From NCBI GenBank assembly GCA_040754095.1, contig JBFMFO010000032.1:1-22457 (forward strand): 22,457 nucleotides of DNA, read 5' to 3'. Below, in pieces: positions 14,414 through 21,596 of the stretch; the first letter of the stretch is position 1, and each line of letters opens with the position of its first letter. Origin of the DNA: QYQD01 sp040754095 (GTDB lineage Bacteria > Desulfobacterota > QYQD01). Made by a program: the position numbers and the translations under genes. The notes under the pieces were generated by a model. The model was not told the DNA's origin. It made no database searches and was given only the letters and a program-made list of their open reading frames with translations.

Positions 14414-14983
14414 TCAACGGTCCTGGTCAGTTGAACCGCCATATTCGACATTTTGCAAACGCTCAACAATCTTATCTGATAATAACGATTCAAATTTTTC
14501 CAGCCGTCTTTTTCTTATCACTCCATTTAAAGAGATGAGTAGTACAAAAACGCAATTGAAAAGAAACCAGGGGATTATCGGTAATAAATTTGTTTTCGAG
14601 GTCTTAATTCCCATAGTTGCGGCTATTAAAATCAGCAGGGAAGATAGAGGGGTGGCAAAGAAAGCGAATAAATCTCTCTTTTTTTCAACTTTTGTTTCCC
14701 ATAATTTTTCTTCAGATGGGGCGGCCGGACTCGTCTTGATGAATATACCGGCCCGTTTAATACCGAAATCTTCACCAAGGATATACAAGTCAAAAACGAA
14801 GGCTATTAGAGGCACAAGATAGAGGAGAGGTGTCGTTTCAATTAAGTTATCAATTGCCGCTGAGCCAATGCCAAGCATGCCTACAACAAAAGTTAATTTT
14901 AATTTTGTATAGGCAGTTCGCCTCTCTTGCCCATCGGCAATTTCAGCCCTTAAATCCCGGATGAAATCTCCATTTGTCCTCAT
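14414..14983 (-). CDS. Hypothetical four-helix membrane protein
   Basis: I do not recognise this 189-residue protein. It has four likely transmembrane helices at about residues 28-46, 51-70, 105-125 and 133-155. The N-terminal head is charged, and a charged cytoplasmic-looking loop (EEKLWETKVEKKRDL) lies between helices 2 and 3. The C-terminus is a hydrophilic helix (IRKRRLEKFESLLSDKIVER). The coding sequence is more AT-rich than its neighbours, which hints at separate acquisition. It stands alone on the minus strand, convergent with cobA-hemD. The ATG at 14983 has only a weak GGAAA-type ribosome binding site. Confidence 0.7.
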   Translation of the reverse strand: MRTNGDFIRDLRAEIADGQERRTAYTKLKLTFVVGMLGIGSAAIDNLIETTPLLYLVPLIAFVFDLYILGEDFGIKRAGIFIKTSPAAPSEEKLWETKVEKKRDLFAFFATPLSSLLILIAATMGIKTSKTNLLPIIPWFLFNCVFVLLISLNGVIRKRRLEKFESLLSDKIVERLQNVEYGGSTDQDR

Positions 14984-15202
14984 TAATATTTTTCCGAGTC
15001 GAACATCGCTTTTATATTGTTGTACAAAATGGATGAATATTACGTAAGAGCAGGTTTACTTGTCAACCAATTTCTAGGAGAATAAACTGGTGAACGAAGT
15101 AATTTTGCAGTATAAGGTTACCCATAAAATATTATTTTAGTCTCTATCCACATAAAAAAATCCATTGAATATATTCTGAAAAAGTACGATAAGAATATAT
15201 AA

Positions 15203-15243
15203 CCCTTAGCCAAGGGCGCCATGGAGTGGGTACCAAGACCCTT
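15203..15243 (+). promoter_or_regulatory. Structured leader of the PilZ gene
   Basis: AAGGG (15212-15216) can pair with CCCTT on either side (15203-15207 or 15239-15243), so two folds exclude each other. A local hairpin GGGT/ACCC (15228-15231, 15238-15241) competes too. The PilZ Shine-Dalgarno follows at 15257-15261. It does not match the c-di-GMP riboswitch consensus that I know. The rest of 14984-15260 is AT-rich intergenic DNA. Confidence 0.3.
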
Positions 15244-15269
15244 CCGCAACAGCAAAAGGAGTGTCGCTC

Positions 15270-15593
15270 ATGTATTCGGGAAAAGAAAAGAGACAACACG
15301 AACGCATCCCAACCTTTCTTCCTATTACCTACTCTGACGGCAAAAAGTTTTTCAAGGAATACGCCCACGACGTCAGCCTGGGCGGTCTGCTGATTAAAAG
15401 CATTGACCCCTGTGATATAGGCATGCCCCTGGATATGGCCATCGATGCGCACGTACCAATAAAGGCAAAGGGTAAGGTGGCCTGGGTCAAAAAAGATGAT
15501 TACCTGTACAGGATAGGCGTTCAGTTGAAAGAGATGGATGCATACACGGCCACCGATTGGACTAATTTTCTGAACCGCGTATCAAGTCATTAG
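15270..15593 (+). CDS. PilZ-domain protein (c-di-GMP receptor)
   Basis: This 107-residue protein is a single PilZ domain. The c-di-GMP-binding signatures are both present: RQHER near the N-terminus (the RxxxR arginines) and DVSLGG about 30 residues later (the D/NxSxxG motif). The rest, including GKVAWVKKDDYLYRIGVQL, fits the PilZ beta-barrel. It should be a small cytoplasmic c-di-GMP sensor acting on motility, attachment or export, but no partner gene is adjacent. The ATG at 15270 has AGGAG 8 nt upstream and is better placed than the in-frame GTG at 15261. Confidence 0.88.
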   Translation: MYSGKEKRQHERIPTFLPITYSDGKKFFKEYAHDVSLGGLLIKSIDPCDIGMPLDMAIDAHVPIKAKGKVAWVKKDDYLYRIGVQLKEMDAYTATDWTNFLNRVSSH

Positions 15594-15763
15594 GGCCGGC
15601 ACGGGATACTCCTTACAGCCTGCCTGCCCCTTATCCGCACTCTTATCTGCAAGGGTTAACCACTACGCCACGCCTCCAGACCCTGAGGTGTCAGGAGGCG
15701 GCCCGAAAAGCCGGACTTAAAAATGTCCGGATTGGTAATGTTCACCTGTTGAGCTAGGTTTTA
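15594..15763. other. Intergenic region after the PilZ gene
   Basis: This forms part of a 320-bp gap to 15913, the rest being the repeat at 15764-15910. It has a hairpin CGCCTCC/GGAGGCG at 15671-15701 without a T-run, and the direct repeat GAGCTAGGTTTTA at 15751-15763, repeated at 15911-15923. No gene is seen. Confidence 0.5.
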
Positions 15764-15910
15764 TCCGGAAACCCCGAAATTCCAGATGAGCTGTCAGCAC
15801 TCAGCTATCAGCATTCAGCTTAATGTGTTGTTTGTCTTAGGTTTTTACTGACAGCTAATCGCTGATCGCTGAAAGCGTGAAGCCGGAAACAGTAGTTTCC
15901 GGATGAACAC
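15764..15910. repeat. 147-bp inverted-repeat element, copy B, flanked by 13-bp direct repeats
   Basis: It shares with copy A (3923-4069) the end GTTTCCGGATGAACAC (15895-15910) and, in reverse orientation, the inner CTAAGACAAACAAC...AGCTGATAGCTGA modules. GAGCTAGGTTTTA occurs on both sides (15751-15763 and 15911-15923), which looks like a target-site duplication. The right copy contains the stop codon of the J-domain gene (15914-15916). Confidence 0.75.
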
Positions 15911-15913
15911 GAG

Positions 15914-16828
15914 CTAGGTTTTACTTATCCGGCTGACAATACCTTCCAGAAATACCTTGTCCATGGCAGCCGGCTTTCGGTGGATGGAAAAGAGATAGCG
16001 CCCTTCGACTATATCCGGTCTTAGAAACGGCAGACAATGCCATTTAAATTCGGAAATAGGTATGGTGTTCAGGACCTCAAGATATTTGCTGCTTTTACTC
16101 CGTTTAACCGGCGCTTGGGTTTGGATGTATAAGACCCCCTTGAGTGGCTTCTTTTCTAAGAGGGCGTCGATGTCTATCTTGTCCTTAGCAATAGTCCCGA
16201 TGAGTTTAATAAAGTTGACCGCTGTGAACTTCCTTTGACGGGAAAGCCGGTAATACATCTGGCTGTTTTCATCAAATCTTATTTCCTTATACCCTAATCC
16301 AGACACCCAGCCTTCTGAACGCACGTTTTGTCTCATAGCCACATCAATGATGCCGAGAGTGATATTTACAGGCATTTTAAGACATGAGCAGGTATCACTT
16401 CGGGTCGAAGATGCGTCTGGGCGTGTCATAGATGCGCTTGAGCGTGCGGCCTGTTCTTCACTATATCCAAGATATTGCCAGAAACTATCGGCCATTTCTC
16501 TTTGTTTGTCTATGACCGTTTCCAAAATAGCCTGCATGTCCCGGAGTTTTTTCTCTTCCCGCAGCGGGGCCTTTAGATATCGTTCTTTATGCAGAAGAAA
16601 TAAATTAGGGTCTTTTGCCCAGTTGAGTTTTTCGTAGGCCAGATTGATTTCAGCAGCCCGTTCCGTGCTTTTCCGGCGGGCGGTTTCCGTCTGCCTCCGC
16701 AGTTTGTCCGGATGGTGGGCCTGTTGCAGGGCACGGTAGCACGCCCTGACCAGGTTATAGAGGGCCTCATCTTCCAGGCGGGCGACAATCTGTGGTGTTA
16801 TGCCGAGTACTGCGAAAGGGTTTTTCAT
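15914..16828 (-). CDS. J-domain protein with uncharacterised C-terminal region
   Basis: Residues 1 to about 75 form a J domain: NPFAVLGITPQIV at the start, then the Hsp70-activating HPD tripeptide at residues 39-41 in QQAHHPDKLRR, then a helix ending in INLAYEKLN. It should recruit DnaK. It lacks the Gly/Phe and zinc-finger regions of DnaJ. Residues about 75-130 are a charged helical linker. The C-terminal 170 residues (from PVNITLGIIDVAM) match nothing I recognise. The whole is 304 residues. The ATG at 16828 has GGAAA just upstream. It is a single gene on the minus strand, with a repeat inserted at its stop codon. Confidence 0.8.
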   Translation of the reverse strand: MKNPFAVLGITPQIVARLEDEALYNLVRACYRALQQAHHPDKLRRQTETARRKSTERAAEINLAYEKLNWAKDPNLFLLHKERYLKAPLREEKKLRDMQAILETVIDKQREMADSFWQYLGYSEEQAARSSASMTRPDASSTRSDTCSCLKMPVNITLGIIDVAMRQNVRSEGWVSGLGYKEIRFDENSQMYYRLSRQRKFTAVNFIKLIGTIAKDKIDIDALLEKKPLKGVLYIQTQAPVKRSKSSKYLEVLNTIPISEFKWHCLPFLRPDIVEGRYLFSIHRKPAAMDKVFLEGIVSRISKT

Positions 16829-16930
16829 TTTTCCGTTTTGCTCAAGGTATTTGATGCCATAGATACCTTCGACTATAAGATTTCGATAAACTTATTATTT
16901 ATTATACCCTAACTTACAAAATCATTCCAT

Positions 16931-17035
16931 TTATTACCCCGGCAATTAAAAAGCCTAAATCCCCCCATCCCCCCTTTAGAAAAGGGGGGATGGGGGGATT
17001 TGGCAAGTTTATATATTTAATTGCCGTTGTAATAA
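16931..17035. repeat. 105-bp element with 20-bp terminal inverted repeats
   Basis: Ends TTATTACCCCGGCAATTAAA (16931-16950) and TTTAATTGCCGTTGTAATAA (17016-17035) match as inverted repeats in 18 of 20 positions. The centre (16957-17001) is a perfect 21-bp hairpin of C6-AT-C6 and its complement with a 3-nt loop AGA. There is no coding capacity, so it is MITE-like. Confidence 0.8.
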
Positions 17036-17128
17036 CTATATATTCTATATATTTTAGCGTAAAGATTCAATTGCCGATAAGAAAAGTAAGAAGAGATGAA
17101 AAGCCGGACTCAAGGGGGAGATGCGGTT

Positions 17129-17350
17129 ATGAATCGACATGATAGCAATAAAATGGGCGATAGGAAAATGGTGATGGAAAAAGGAGGAACGATTTATAAC
17201 CTGTATATGCTGGCCTGGCCGGACCTCATGGACGAGGAGCTAAGGGTCTTTCTTGATAATAAGGGGCATTTGCCGGATGAGGGCATGAAAAGATTCTGCG
17301 GAGAGGCGGCAGGCCTTTCCGACTGTTTTGATTATTTTTGCCATCGTTGA
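17129..17350 (+). CDS. Small hypothetical protein with C-terminal cysteines
   Basis: I do not recognise this 73-residue protein. The ATG at 17129 is chosen because GGGGGAG (17114-17120) lies 8 nt upstream; the frame stays open back to an ATG at 17096 (84 residues). The middle (TIYNLYMLAWPDLMDEELRVF) looks helical. The C-terminus has three cysteines in RFCGEAAGLSDCFDYFCHR. It is followed 11 bp later by another tiny Cys-rich gene with a good ribosome binding site, so the pair is probably one operon. Confidence 0.6.
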   Translation: MNRHDSNKMGDRKMVMEKGGTIYNLYMLAWPDLMDEELRVFLDNKGHLPDEGMKRFCGEAAGLSDCFDYFCHR

Positions 17351-17361
17351 GGAGAAAGAAG

Positions 17362-17541
17362 ATGACCGACTATTACTATTGCCGATTTTGTCCGCGTGTG
17401 GAACGTTGCTGGCAGGTCTGGGATTATCTGGGCGGCGCCTTGTGTGAGATGCCCATATCATCCGTAAGCTTTCGCGCGCCGCGCGATTCCGGGTGCGATG
17501 GTGACTGCGGTCAAAATAAAGAGGCCAAAAAGAATAAGTAA
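17362..17541 (+). CDS. Small Cys-rich hypothetical protein
   Basis: This 59-residue protein has CRFC near the N-terminus (Cys7, Cys10) and Cys16, then Cys28, Cys45 and Cys49 (GCDGDC). The pattern fits a small metal- or cluster-binding protein, without a family I can name. The ATG at 17362 has GAGGAG (17349-17354) at good spacing; the upstream in-frame ATG at 17338 lies inside the preceding gene and lacks a ribosome binding site. It is the second gene of a two-gene unit. Confidence 0.6.
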   Translation: MTDYYYCRFCPRVERCWQVWDYLGGALCEMPISSVSFRAPRDSGCDGDCGQNKEAKKNK

Positions 17542-17913
17542 CAAGGCTGAGTTATCCATTCCGATTGGCGATTTTTGCCTTCCTACCGGCGGCGGATCAC
17601 TGATCCGTATCAGGGGTTTGTTCCAAAAATCGAATTTGATTTCTCATAACACTTTAGGTGTTTGAAACCGTCCTACATTCAAAAAAAGCTATTAATCTGG
17701 AACCCAGGAAATCAGGAAAAGATAGGCCCTCTTTATTTGGGTTTGCACTTCCCTGAGTTTCTGAGGTCCAGATTTGATATGTTTCTTTGCACTTTTTATC
17801 ATGCATTCTCAAAACGCTAAATTGTTACGATTTCTCAATTCCTTGTTTTAATCTTGTGACCTGGGTTTGTCGATTTTCTTGAAAAACCCCCTGCTACCTG
17901 TTAAAAGTATTTC
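17542..17913. other. Intergenic region with two inverted-repeat structures
   Basis: This 372-bp gap holds no gene that I can support. CGATTTTTG (17569-17577) pairs with CAAAAATCG (17624-17632) around a perfect hairpin CGGATCA/TGATCCG (17593-17607). A second imperfect inverted repeat runs from AATCTGGAACCCAGG (17694) to its partner CTGAGGTCCAGATT (ending 17774). No promoter for the next gene could be assigned with confidence. Confidence 0.55.
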
Positions 17914-19410
17914 ATGGCTGATTTTTTAAGGCTTGATGTCCGGAGTTTTTTGCCGCCGGAGGTCCTGGGATTCGTGCGCAGGTGCGCACGTGAAGGGATC
18001 AGGATTTGCGTGGCGGGCGGCACTATCCGGGATGTGATTCTCGGCCGGGAGGTAAAGGATATTGATCTTACGGTCTCCAGAGATGCGCCGGCGCTGGCAC
18101 AGAATTTTGCGGAAACCGTGCACGGCGCCTTTATCCTCCTGGATGATGTCGAGAAGGTGGCCCGGGTGGTCTTTGGGGGTTATCAGATAGACTTTGCGGA
18201 ATTTCGCAAGGGGAGCCGGACCCTGGAGGAAGACTTAGGCCTGCGCGACCTGACCATAAATGCCCTGGCCGTTTGCTTTGCTGACGATAGGCCTGAGGCC
18301 CCTTTAACCCTTATTGATCCGGTGGGCGGGCATGCAGACATTGAAGGCAGACTGATCCGTTTCATAAGCGGGCAGGGCATAATAGATGACCCTTTGCGTA
18401 TGCTGAGGGCCTACCGCTTTGCCGCTGCCCTTGATTTTAAAATAGATCCCGCATCCCGTGAAATGGTGAGAAGATACGGGGCGCTCATCAAAAATACCTC
18501 TGCAGAGCGTATAGCCTATGAATTGAACGCCCTTTTGGGTGCAAAAAATAGTTATCCCGCCGTGCGATGGATGGTGGAAGACGGGCTTTTCTCAATTATC
18601 TGTCCGGAAATAGAGGATATGCGCGGCGTACGGCAATATGGCTACCATCATCTGGATGTTTATGACCATTCCTTTCTCACCCTTTACTATATGGAGAAAA
18701 TCGAGGCTGATCCGGCGAATTATTTTCCTGGTAAGTACAAGGGAGAGATAGAGGAGTATCTGCAACATGATGCAAAATCTGTCCTCCTGAAATGGGCAGC
18801 GCTTTTTCATGATATAGGAAAACCAAAGACGGCAGAGGAGATCGGCGATAAATTCACCTTTTACAACCACGATCAGGTCGGTGCGGCTATATTTGCCGAT
18901 TTTGCCCGGAGGCTTAAATGGAGCCACAAACACCTTGAGCTTGTGGAGAAGCTGATCTATCTCCATATGCGGCCCTTTCATCTGGTAAATGTCTTAAGAG
19001 CCGGGGAGGTGACCCCGCGGGCCCTGAGACGTTTGATCCGGGAGGCGGGAGACGAGCTTACCGGATTGTTTGGCCTGGCTATGGCCGATAGTCTGGCCGG
19101 CATTGGGCCGACTAAGCCGGATGATTGCGAGGCCTTGCTGGTCCGGCTCTTCGAGACCACGCTTACTTTCTATAAGGAGAAGGTAAAACCGCTTCTTACC
19201 CGTCCGCGGCTTATAACCGGCCATGATTTGATAAACATCTTTCATCTTGAACCAGGTCCTTTTTTCAAGGTCTTGATGGAGGAGATGGAGGACGCCCAGG
19301 TCGAGGGCCGGGTAAACACGCGTGTCGAGGCATTAGACTGGGTGACGGCGCGTTTAAAGGAAGGATCTCACCGCAACGACGCAAGGTGCGCGAAAGAAGC
19401 CTTGGAATGA
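17914..19410 (+). CDS. tRNA nucleotidyltransferase / poly(A) polymerase family protein with HD domain
   Basis: The 498-residue protein starts with a class II nucleotidyltransferase head: CVAGGTIRDVILG, then the metal-binding DIDLT. It continues with RDLTINALAV and DPLRMLRAYRFAA (NTP and RNA binding). An HD-type domain follows, with YDHSFLT, ALFHDIGKP near residue 296 and the tail FYNHDQVGA. Such proteins add CCA or A tails to tRNA or RNA; which one cannot be told by eye. The ATG at 17914 gives the natural family start but lacks a ribosome binding site. The last 14 or so residues (SHRNDARCAKEALE) are encoded by an intergenic repeat, so the C-terminus appears rewritten by an insertion. Confidence 0.9.
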   Translation: MADFLRLDVRSFLPPEVLGFVRRCAREGIRICVAGGTIRDVILGREVKDIDLTVSRDAPALAQNFAETVHGAFILLDDVEKVARVVFGGYQIDFAEFRKGSRTLEEDLGLRDLTINALAVCFADDRPEAPLTLIDPVGGHADIEGRLIRFISGQGIIDDPLRMLRAYRFAAALDFKIDPASREMVRRYGALIKNTSAERIAYELNALLGAKNSYPAVRWMVEDGLFSIICPEIEDMRGVRQYGYHHLDVYDHSFLTLYYMEKIEADPANYFPGKYKGEIEEYLQHDAKSVLLKWAALFHDIGKPKTAEEIGDKFTFYNHDQVGAAIFADFARRLKWSHKHLELVEKLIYLHMRPFHLVNVLRAGEVTPRALRRLIREAGDELTGLFGLAMADSLAGIGPTKPDDCEALLVRLFETTLTFYKEKVKPLLTRPRLITGHDLINIFHLEPGPFFKVLMEEMEDAQVEGRVNTRVEALDWVTARLKEGSHRNDARCAKEALE

Positions 19411-19647
19411 TAAGATAGGAAGCCCTCATTCCTTCGCTTCACGGCTTGCGCAGTGACCCTTTCGGGACTCGCAGGCGGGGAATGCTTGCCCCTTCCAGCC
19501 TCTAACGGACTGGCTTTCCCCTTCCTGCTCGCCCCCGAAGGGTGCCCCACTGCTCCAGCAAGTTTCGCTCAGGAACAACGGCTTCCATAAAAATGCAGGG
19601 GAAGGCCACTCCTTAAAACCCTATGTTCTTTGCGTCGTTATGGTGAA
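19366..19647. repeat. 282-bp inverted-repeat-bounded insertion overlapping the cca end
   Basis: The left end TCTCACCGCAACGACGCAAG (19366-19385) and the right end TTCTTTGCGTCGTTATGGTG (19626-19645) are inverted repeats that share AACGACGCAA and the flanking TCACC. The left end lies inside the reading frame of the gene at 17914. The interior is GC-rich with small palindromes such as CCCTTTCGGG and no supported gene. Confidence 0.6.
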
Positions 19648-19671
19648 TTATTACAAGGGGACTAACGGTTA

Positions 19672-20604
19672 ATGGCTGAAGACAGGCTCTATAACGACCT
19701 TAATCATTACCTGCGCAACCTTTATGGATGCCGGGTCCAGAAGATACCTATAGATGCCGGTTTTACCTGCCCTAACCGGGACGGCACGAAATCGACGCAA
19801 GGCTGTATTTACTGCAATGCCTATGGCTCCGGGACAGGCGCTTTCAGGCAGGGCGTGTCCATTTCCGAACAGATCAGGCAGGCCAAATCATTTCTGGGCC
19901 GGCGGTATGGGGCCGGGAAATTTATTGCCTATTTCCAGTCCTTTTCCAACACGTATGCGCCCATTCCTGTTCTCAAGCAGAGATATGAGGAAGCCTTTTT
20001 CGATGCAGACATCGTTGGCCTGGCTATCGGCACCAGGCCGGATTGCATCAGTAACGATATCCTGGCCCTTCTTACTTCCTATCAGGGGAAGTATCTGGTA
20101 TGGATGGAATATGGCCTTCAATCCGCCCATGACCGGACCCTTGAGTTTATCAATCGGGGGCATACGGTAGCCGATTTTTTGAAGGCAGTGGATAGGACGA
20201 AAGAGGCTGGGCTTCCTGTTTGCGTGCACATTATCCTGGGGTTGCCGGGGGAGACAAAAGAGGATATGCTTGAAACAGCGCGGCTGGTCGCCGGCTTGGG
20301 CATCCAGGGGTTAAAAATCCACCTCCTTTACGTGGTTAAAGGGAGCGGGATGGAAAATCTTTTTAAAAGAGGCGAATATACCCCCCTTACGCAGCAGGAA
20401 TATGTGGACTTGGTCTGCGATGTCCTGGAATTGATACCTCCGGACGTGGTTATCCAGCGTTTAACCGGCGACCCCAGGCCGGAGGAGTTGGTGGCTCCAC
20501 TCTGGGCCAGGGATAAGATGGGTACGATAAATGCCGTAAAAACTGTCCTCAGGGAAAGGGGCAGCTTTCAGGGTAAATACTTCGCCGGATTTGCGCGAGC
20601 CTAA
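19672..20604 (+). CDS. Radical SAM protein, YhcC/TIGR01212-like
   Basis: The 310-residue protein begins LYNDLNHYLRNLYGCRVQK and has the family's spaced cluster motif: Cys33, Cys45 and Cys48 in GFTCPNRDGTK and GCIYCNA. Then come YFQSFSNTYAP, IGTRPDCI, WMEYGLQSAHDRTL and HIILGLPGE, all typical of YhcC. The family is widespread and its substrate has not been settled as far as I know. The ATG at 19672 has AAGGGG about 11 nt upstream, downstream of the repeat at 19366-19647. It is the second radical SAM gene of the window and not closely related to the one at 6910. Confidence 0.9.
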   Translation: MAEDRLYNDLNHYLRNLYGCRVQKIPIDAGFTCPNRDGTKSTQGCIYCNAYGSGTGAFRQGVSISEQIRQAKSFLGRRYGAGKFIAYFQSFSNTYAPIPVLKQRYEEAFFDADIVGLAIGTRPDCISNDILALLTSYQGKYLVWMEYGLQSAHDRTLEFINRGHTVADFLKAVDRTKEAGLPVCVHIILGLPGETKEDMLETARLVAGLGIQGLKIHLLYVVKGSGMENLFKRGEYTPLTQQEYVDLVCDVLELIPPDVVIQRLTGDPRPEELVAPLWARDKMGTINAVKTVLRERGSFQGKYFAGFARA

Positions 20605-20628
20605 TGATATATTAGGCGTTGTATCAGT

Positions 20629-20774
20629 TTAGCTGTTTGAAAAAGTATTTTAAAATCCCTCCCAACCTCCCTTTTCCAAAGGGAGGAGAAACACTTCCCC
20701 CTTTGAAAAAGGGGGATTAAGGGGGATTTTTGAAGCGCCGTTTTCTGGACGACTAGCTCTTTTCAAACAGCTAA
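20629..20774. repeat. 146-bp element with perfect 15-bp terminal inverted repeats
   Basis: TTAGCTGTTTGAAAA (20629-20643) and TTTTCAAACAGCTAA (20760-20774) are perfect inverted repeats. The core has two hairpins of the CCCTCC/GGGAGG and CCCCCTTT/AAAGGGGG kind. It has no coding capacity and lies between two rightward genes. Confidence 0.8.
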
Positions 20775-20808
20775 CGTGTTACTAGGTTTTGAGTATGTCT
20801 GCATAATT

Positions 20809-21471
20809 ATGGATAAATTGAAAGATAACTTTAAGCAATTAGAAAAAAAGATTAGAGACGAGGCCCGGCAGATCTATAAAAATGGCAGCCGCAGCCATGC
20901 CTGGGATCATGTGGAGCGTGTCTATACCCTGGCCGTGCATATCGGGGAGAGGGAGGGCGCCGATCTCCATGTCCTGAAATTAGCGGCTATTCTGCATGAC
21001 ATTGGACGGGAGGCCGAGACGAAGAGCAATGGAGGCATTTGTCATGCCGCGTGCGGCGCAGAGATGGCCGCGGAGGTTTTACGGAAGCATACCCGTAATG
21101 AAGACCTGATAACGGCGGTTACGCATTGCATCGCCACCCATCGCTTTCGAGGCCGTAATAAGCCCCAGACCCTTGAGGCCAGGGTGCTCTTTGATGCCGA
21201 TAAACTGGATTCCATCGGGGCGGTAGGCATAGGCCGCTCCTTTCTTTTTGCCGGTGAGATCGGCGCCAGACTTCACAACTCTCAAGCAGATATCTTGCAG
21301 ACCAAGCCCTACAGTATAGAAGATACGGCCTTTCGGGAATTTAGTGTCAAGTTGAAAAAAGTCCACAGCCGCATGCTTACCTTAGAGGGTGAACGCCTGG
21401 CGCGCGGCCGCCACCGTTTTATGGTGAACTTCTTTAAAAGGTTGCATGAAGAGACAGAGGGTCTGCGGTAG
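20809..21471 (+). CDS. HD-domain phosphohydrolase (YedJ-like)
   Basis: This 220-residue protein is a stand-alone HD hydrolase. The metal-binding pattern is clear: SHAWDHVERV (first histidine), ILHDIGREAE (HD dyad), the next histidine region HCIATHRF, and the final aspartate in LFDADKLDSIGAVGIGR. These features match the uncharacterised YedJ-type group, which probably cleaves a phosphoester or nucleotide. The ATG at 20809 gives the expected N-terminus; the in-frame GTG at 20776 lies just after the repeat and is less likely. It is the last chromosomal-type gene before the cassette array, leaving 119 bp to the recombination point. Confidence 0.85.
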   Translation: MDKLKDNFKQLEKKIRDEARQIYKNGSRSHAWDHVERVYTLAVHIGEREGADLHVLKLAAILHDIGREAETKSNGGICHAACGAEMAAEVLRKHTRNEDLITAVTHCIATHRFRGRNKPQTLEARVLFDADKLDSIGAVGIGRSFLFAGEIGARLHNSQADILQTKPYSIEDTAFREFSVKLKKVHSRMLTLEGERLARGRHRFMVNFFKRLHEETEGLR

Positions 21472-21527
21472 CCTTTCTTATGGTGTCTTCTTTGCCCCCA
21501 AAACCCCACAAAATCCGCCCTTTTTGC

Positions 21528-21556
21528 TTGACGCCACCATCTTTTTTCTCTATGAC
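21528..21556 (+). promoter_or_regulatory. Promoter pointing into the cassette array (Pc-like)
   Basis: The -35 TTGACG (21528-21533), a 17-bp spacer and the -10 TATGAC (21551-21556) form a fair sigma-70 promoter. It lies just before the attI-like site and reads into the first cassette, the position of the cassette promoter Pc in integrons. Confidence 0.5.
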
Positions 21557-21560
21557 TATG

Positions 21561-21596
21561 AAAAAGACAGTCGCCAGCTAAAATATAATGTTAGAC
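21561..21596 (+). other. attI-like integron recombination site
   Basis: The core GTTAGAC (21590-21596) fits the integron consensus GTTRRRY, with crossover expected between G21590 and T21591. Upstream, CAGTCGCC (21568-21575), an A-rich run and GTTAG-C resemble the simple end of class 1 attI as I remember it (CAGTCGCC, AAAA, GTTAGGC). There is no L' box in front of this core, so it is not the tail of another attC site. Confidence 0.6.

Noticed and set aside
15090..15140. 16-codon frame from GTG behind AGGAG upstream of the PilZ gene
   Set aside because: It is very short, low in complexity and has no context; a chance Shine-Dalgarno in AT-rich DNA is more likely.
15640..15677. Minus-strand stretch resembling the 5' half of a tRNA (GGAGGCGTGGCGTAGTGGTT), with a complementary CGCCTCC placed upstream of it, as in a permuted tRNA gene
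   Set aside because: The anticodon stem does not pair and there is no T-arm motif (GGTTCGAAT type) next to the acceptor-like strand, so it cannot fold as a tRNA.
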